Origin: Sphingosinicella sp963974575
GTDB taxonomy: Bacteria; Pseudomonadota; Alphaproteobacteria; Sphingomonadales; Sphingomonadaceae
NCBI RefSeq assembly: GCF_963974575.1
Contig: NZ_CAXBBQ010000001.1
Location: forward strand, 496,001-560,000
Length of the DNA: 64,000 nucleotides
Reading direction: 5' to 3'
In this document: positions 60,984 to 64,000 of the stretch, piece by piece
Position numbering within the stretch: position 1 is the stretch's first letter
Layout: every line of letters starts with the position of its first letter
The notes under the pieces: model-generated
Seen by the model: the letters and a program-made list of their open reading frames with translations, nothing else
What the model was told of the DNA's origin: nothing
Databases searched by the model: none
Made by a program: the position numbers and the translations under genes

Positions 60984-62293
60984 GCTCCGCTCTCCTCTGG
61001 CGCGATCCAGTCCGCGATGTCGGGTGCCCCGCCGATGAGTGCAAGCCCATGCGCGATCGAGGTGAGTTCCTCGCCGCCTGCAAGGCGACTTTCCCCGAAG
61101 CGATCGGCGAACAACCGGCGTACCGCCGGGATCAGCGAGGAGCCGCCGGTCAGGAAGACGTGGTCGATATCGGCAGGGGTGAGGCGCGCTGTTGCGAGCG
61201 CACTGTCCACCGTTTCGGCGATGCGGGCGAGGTCCGCTGCGATCCAGCGTTCGAAGTCGGCGCGCGAGACCTCAGTGTTGATCGTCAGGTCGACGCTTTC
61301 GAAACTGAAAACCGCCTGTTCGTCTGCCGACAGCGCCCGTTTCAGCCTGCCGACCGCCTCGTAAAGCCCATGGCCGAGTTCGTGTTCCACCACCGCGATC
61401 ATGCGGCCGATCGCGGCCGGATCGAGCGCCGCGCGCTTCAGCCGCGCCAGTTCGTCGAGCGTCCTGCGGTTCCGCATGAGCGCGAGCCGCGACCAGTCCC
61501 CGAAATCCGTGAAATGGCCGGCCGGAATCTCCAGCACCTTGTCGAAGGAGCGATACTGACCGCCCTTGCCGAGCAGCGGCAGGACCAGATGGTCCATGAT
61601 CCGGTAGTCGAACCGGTCACCGGCGATGCCGATACCCGCTGCCCCCAGCGGCACACACCGCTGCGCCGCATCGGGCGCGACGCGGACGATCGAAAAGTCG
61701 CTGGTGCCGCCGCCGAAATCCGCCACCAGCAGTGTCGCGGGTTCGCTCAGCCGCGAGGCGAAGCTGTAGGCGGCGCCAAGCGGCTCGTAAACATAGTGGA
61801 CCGGGCGGCCCAGGGCTTCGAACATCGCGTCGTAGCGTGTTCGCGCGAGCGCCGGATCGGGCCGTGCACCGACATAGCGCACCGGGCGTCCGACGACGAT
61901 GCGGTCCGGCAGGTCGGCAAGCGGATCGCCGCCGTGCTCGCGCAAGTGAGACAGGAAAATCTGCCCCAACTGTTCGAAACGCAGCCGTGCCTCGAACACG
62001 CTCGCCTGTTCGAAATTGGGATTGGCGGCGACCGATTTGAACGATTGCAGGAAGCGCGAACCCTGTGGAAATTCGAGGAACTCGGCAATGGCCCACGGCC
62101 CGGCCGCGTGCGCGAGCCCGCCGCGGGCATCCTCGTCCTGCCAGAAACACAGTGCCGAGCGAAACACACTCGAGGGCCCGTCAGGCGCCGCGAAGCTGAC
62201 GAGTTCAGCCGTTCCCTTGCCATTGGTGCGTGCGACCACCGAGTTGGTGGTGCCGAAGTCGATGCCGATGGCGCTGGCTTTGTCGGCGGGCAC
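60980..62293 (-). CDS. YegD-like Hsp70 family protein
   Basis: The 437-residue protein has the ASKHA ATPase of Hsp70 without the usual substrate-binding domain. The phosphate-1 loop is GIDFGTTNSVVART, phosphate-2 is LLVADFGGGTSDFSIV, the YEPLGAAYSFA connect region follows, and DHVFLTGGSSLIPAVRRLFADRFG is the adenosine loop. The length and AAxSFA-type connect match YegD-like proteins, whose role is poorly known. GTG is the start, with AAAGGA before it. It is translationally coupled to the downstream Gre-like factor. Confidence 0.88.
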   Translation of the reverse strand: MPADKASAIGIDFGTTNSVVARTNGKGTAELVSFAAPDGPSSVFRSALCFWQDEDARGGLAHAAGPWAIAEFLEFPQGSRFLQSFKSVAANPNFEQASVFEARLRFEQLGQIFLSHLREHGGDPLADLPDRIVVGRPVRYVGARPDPALARTRYDAMFEALGRPVHYVYEPLGAAYSFASRLSEPATLLVADFGGGTSDFSIVRVAPDAAQRCVPLGAAGIGIAGDRFDYRIMDHLVLPLLGKGGQYRSFDKVLEIPAGHFTDFGDWSRLALMRNRRTLDELARLKRAALDPAAIGRMIAVVEHELGHGLYEAVGRLKRALSADEQAVFSFESVDLTINTEVSRADFERWIAADLARIAETVDSALATARLTPADIDHVFLTGGSSLIPAVRRLFADRFGESRLAGGEELTSIAHGLALIGGAPDIADWIAPEESGA

Positions 62294-62768
62294 TGCATTT
62301 CCTTTCCAGCGAGCGGCCGGCGGCTATGGCAGGGCCACGCGCATAGGACAACCATGCCTGCATCACATTGACCCTCTCGGCCCAATGTTCTCCCCGCGCA
62401 TAGGCGCGGCGAGCATTCCCTTTTATCTTGCTTTCACTTCCCTCCACTTCCTCCCCTCTCGCACCCTTCCGACCCTCGGACAGACCGATCCTGTCCCGGA
62501 CGCGCATGGACGTGCATGGCACCCCTCTGATCAGGGGGTGGCGTTTTCCGTTTTGCTGGACGGCGGTGGACGCGTTTTCGGATCAAATGTATGCAAAAAC
62601 TGATCTGAAATACGTCATGCTGCGCAGCATTCTCGCGGCATGACGGCGATCGAAAGTGATGCTTTGGGCATGATTTTCGCTCGCTTTCTCGCGTTAACGA
62701 CGTGTTCGTTTGACAGCGATTCCATGCGGCGTCAGACGGGCTTTTCCACAACAAAAGGATGCTCAGAC
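62294..62768. other. 475-bp intergenic region before HU
   Basis: No protein or RNA gene with convincing structure is seen. The segment must contain divergent promoters for the Hsp70 and HU genes. A pyrimidine-rich tract lies near 62417-62460, and A/T-rich stretches lie at about 62540-62600. AAAGGA before 62769 is the HU ribosome site. No further element can be supported. Confidence 0.5.
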
Positions 62769-63044
62769 ATGAACAATGCCGACCTCGCCGAAACGCTTGC
62801 CGAGACACTCGGGACCACCAAGGCCGATGCACGCAAGGCCGTCGATGCGGTGTTCGCCGCGATCACCGACGCCGCCGCCAAAGGCGAGGAAGTGTCGCTG
62901 AACGGCTTCGGCAAGTTCAAGGTGAAGGCTTCTCCCGCGCGCGAAGGTCGTAACCCGGCAACAGGCGCGGCGATGCAGATTGCGGCCTCGAACAAGCTCG
63001 CGTTCAGCCCCGCCAAGGCGGTCAAGGACCGGCTCAACGGCTGA
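62769..63044 (+). CDS. hup: HU-family DNA-binding protein
   Basis: The 91-residue nucleoid protein starts MNNADLAETLAETLGTTKADARKAVDAVF. It has the GEEVSLNGFGKFKVKASPAREGRNPATG arm with the R-x-x-RNP motif that inserts into the DNA minor groove, and ends KLAFSPAKAVKDRLNG. It bends and compacts DNA as a dimer. The ATG at 62769 follows AAAGGA; upstream in-frame starts are not supported. A strong hairpin lies 25 bp past the stop. Confidence 0.96.
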   Translation: MNNADLAETLAETLGTTKADARKAVDAVFAAITDAAAKGEEVSLNGFGKFKVKASPAREGRNPATGAAMQIAASNKLAFSPAKAVKDRLNG

Positions 63045-63068
63045 TTTTACGGATCAAAAATTGGAAAA

Positions 63069-63103
63069 GGACGCCGACCCACGGGGGCGTGGAGCCGGCG
63101 TCC
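63069..63103 (+). terminator. Hairpin after HU (GGACGCCG...CGGCGTCC)
   Basis: An 8-bp outer stem and a CCACG/CGTGG inner stem around a GGGG loop form a strong hairpin just past the HU stop. No T-run follows, but position and stability favour termination or mRNA 3'-end protection. Confidence 0.6.
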
Positions 63104-63235
63104 AGTGCCCATAAGGCTAGTCACAAGCGCGCCGACGCACATTTTGTTCGGTGCGGGATCGCCGAGTTCGCGCTGGAACGACATGGCGACGATCGGCCAG
63201 TTGCGCACTTCGCGGCACCCCGCCAATGTGCCGAC

Positions 63236-63685
63236 ATGGAAGAGACTGACGACCTCGCAAATCTGGCGCGCATCCGATCAAGCTTCGCCAAACAGGGGCT
63301 GATGAGGACCCTTGGCGCAACGCTTGGGGACATTTCTCGTGGGTCCGTGGAAATCTCTTTGTCTCCAAGCCCCGCGATTTCGCAGCAGCATGGCTTTGTC
63401 CATGCCGGTGCGATCAGCGCCGTCGCCGATACGGCCGCCGGCTATGCGGCGCTCAGCACGATGGCGCCCGGCAGGGGCGTTCTGACGACAGAATTCAAGA
63501 TCAATCTCCTTGCTCCGGCGGTGGGGGACCGTTTCATTGCGCGCGGCAAGGTTCTCAAAGCGGGCAAGACGCTCACGCTCGCGCAGGCTGAAGTGTTTGC
63601 GGAAAAGGACGGCGCGCTCAGGCTGATCGCGTTCTTGACGGCGACTTTGATGGCAATCGAAGGCCGGGATGGCATCACCGACTGA
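63236..63685 (+). CDS. PaaI-type hotdog thioesterase
   Basis: The 149-residue hotdog-fold protein has QQHGFVHAGAISAVADTAAGYAALS, the His/Asp-bearing segment of PaaI-like acyl-CoA thioesterases. GVLTTEFKINLLAPAVGDRFIARGKVLKAGKTLTLAQAEVFAEKDG follows. It would hydrolyse acyl- or aryl-CoA thioesters in the cytoplasm. The ATG at 63236 (MEETDDLANL) starts the domain. The frame is open upstream through the HU hairpin, which is not credible as coding. No strong ribosome site is visible, so the exact start is uncertain. Confidence 0.82.
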   Translation: MEETDDLANLARIRSSFAKQGLMRTLGATLGDISRGSVEISLSPSPAISQQHGFVHAGAISAVADTAAGYAALSTMAPGRGVLTTEFKINLLAPAVGDRFIARGKVLKAGKTLTLAQAEVFAEKDGALRLIAFLTATLMAIEGRDGITD

Positions 63686-63739
63686 CGCATATTTCGGCGC
63701 GGCGGCAGGTATTCAGCAGATTGGACAGGCGAGCGAAGG

Positions 63740-64000
63740 CTATTTCGCGACGGCTTCGAGCTCGGCGATGCGCTCGCTGCACACCGCATGGACGACGCGA
63801 CCGAGCTCCTCGACCTGGGCGCCCAGCCACTCAAGATCCTCGGCGCTAATGCGGTAATGCTTCGAGTAGCGCGCCTTCACATAGGCCTCCTTCAGCTTCT
63901 CGAAGAGCGCGCGTTCCTTCTTCGTATCACGCGGCCAGACATGGAAAAGGCGACGGTCCAGCCGCTCGGCCTGCGTGCGCAGGAAGCCCAGATTATGGAC
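63740..64000 (-). CDS. HEPN-domain protein, C-terminal fragment (5' end outside window)
   Basis: About 86 codons are visible before the frame leaves the window. They read as a helical C-terminal segment: FHVWPRDTKKERALFEKLK, then AYVKARYSKHYRISAEDLEWL and a final coil ending ELEAVAK. This resembles the HEPN domain of sphingomonad proteins that fuse a nucleotidyltransferase and HEPN, with K-A-R-Y-S-K-H-Y as the recognisable motif. It has no visible start because the gene begins to the right. It converges on the thioesterase gene. Confidence 0.68.
   Translation of the reverse strand, partial: VHNLGFLRTQAERLDRRLFHVWPRDTKKERALFEKLKEAYVKARYSKHYRISAEDLEWLGAQVEELGRVVHAVCSERIAELEAVAK

Overview
The window looks like the chromosome of a sphingomonad-type alphaproteobacterium. 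It is GC-rich, carries four TonB-dependent receptors (TBDRs) of the sphingomonad catabolic type, a Usg family protein, a baeRF/host-attachment family protein and P4-type integrase debris. No rRNA or tRNA gene and no CRISPR array was seen.

Layout. (1) 1-8340 is an accessory locus: the end of a LysR regulator, a TBDR, a sulfatase, an aromatic-acid-type MFS transporter on the other strand, a cytosolic seven-bladed EAR beta-propeller and a partner of unknown function. Two identical TCAATC-N9-GATTGA sites, one before the TBDR and one in the divergent transporter/propeller promoter, tie it into a probable LysR regulon. (2) 8341-9399 is integrase debris with att-like and repeat sequences. (3) 9397-31274 is mostly core: usg, a PstS protein with a Pho box, polA, nadB, serS, surE, an NlpD-like amidase activator, rimO, a D-2-hydroxyglutarate dehydrogenase-type flavoprotein, a large TBDR, a DEAD-box helicase and two diguanylate cyclases. 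(4) 31293-41311 is a tightly packed minus-strand operon: TBDR, class III aminotransferase, adenylate-forming ligase, amino-acid permease, S15/CocE-like hydrolase and proline iminopeptidase. A divergent TetR gene and two TATACG-type palindromes lie at its head. (5) 41452-42723 is a DUF2254 membrane protein. (6) 42877-60416 is the most striking part: a cluster that reproduces, in order, the five-subunit ATP-dependent acetophenone-type ketone carboxylase (alpha', gamma, alpha, beta, epsilon). A CoA ligase and an acyl-CoA dehydrogenase follow, with a dedicated TBDR, a MalT/LuxR-type (LAL) regulator, and a divergent SCP2-type thiolase plus NADPH-dependent MDR reductase. (7) 60510-64000 returns to housekeeping: a GreA/B-like factor, a YegD-like Hsp70, HU, a hotdog thioesterase and a partial HEPN protein.

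The best candidate for an undescribed system is region 6. A CCACCC-N4-GGGTGG palindrome, identical over 16 bp at two places and slightly varied at a third, sits before the carboxylase operon, before the TBDR, and between the regulator and the thiolase. This suggests one regulon that takes a ketone across the outer membrane, carboxylates it to a beta-keto acid, activates it with CoA and cleaves it by thiolysis. The substrate is not known from the sequence. Regions 1 and 4 are further uncharacterised uptake-plus-catabolism loci.

All family assignments come from reading motifs and from memory of the families; no database search was run.
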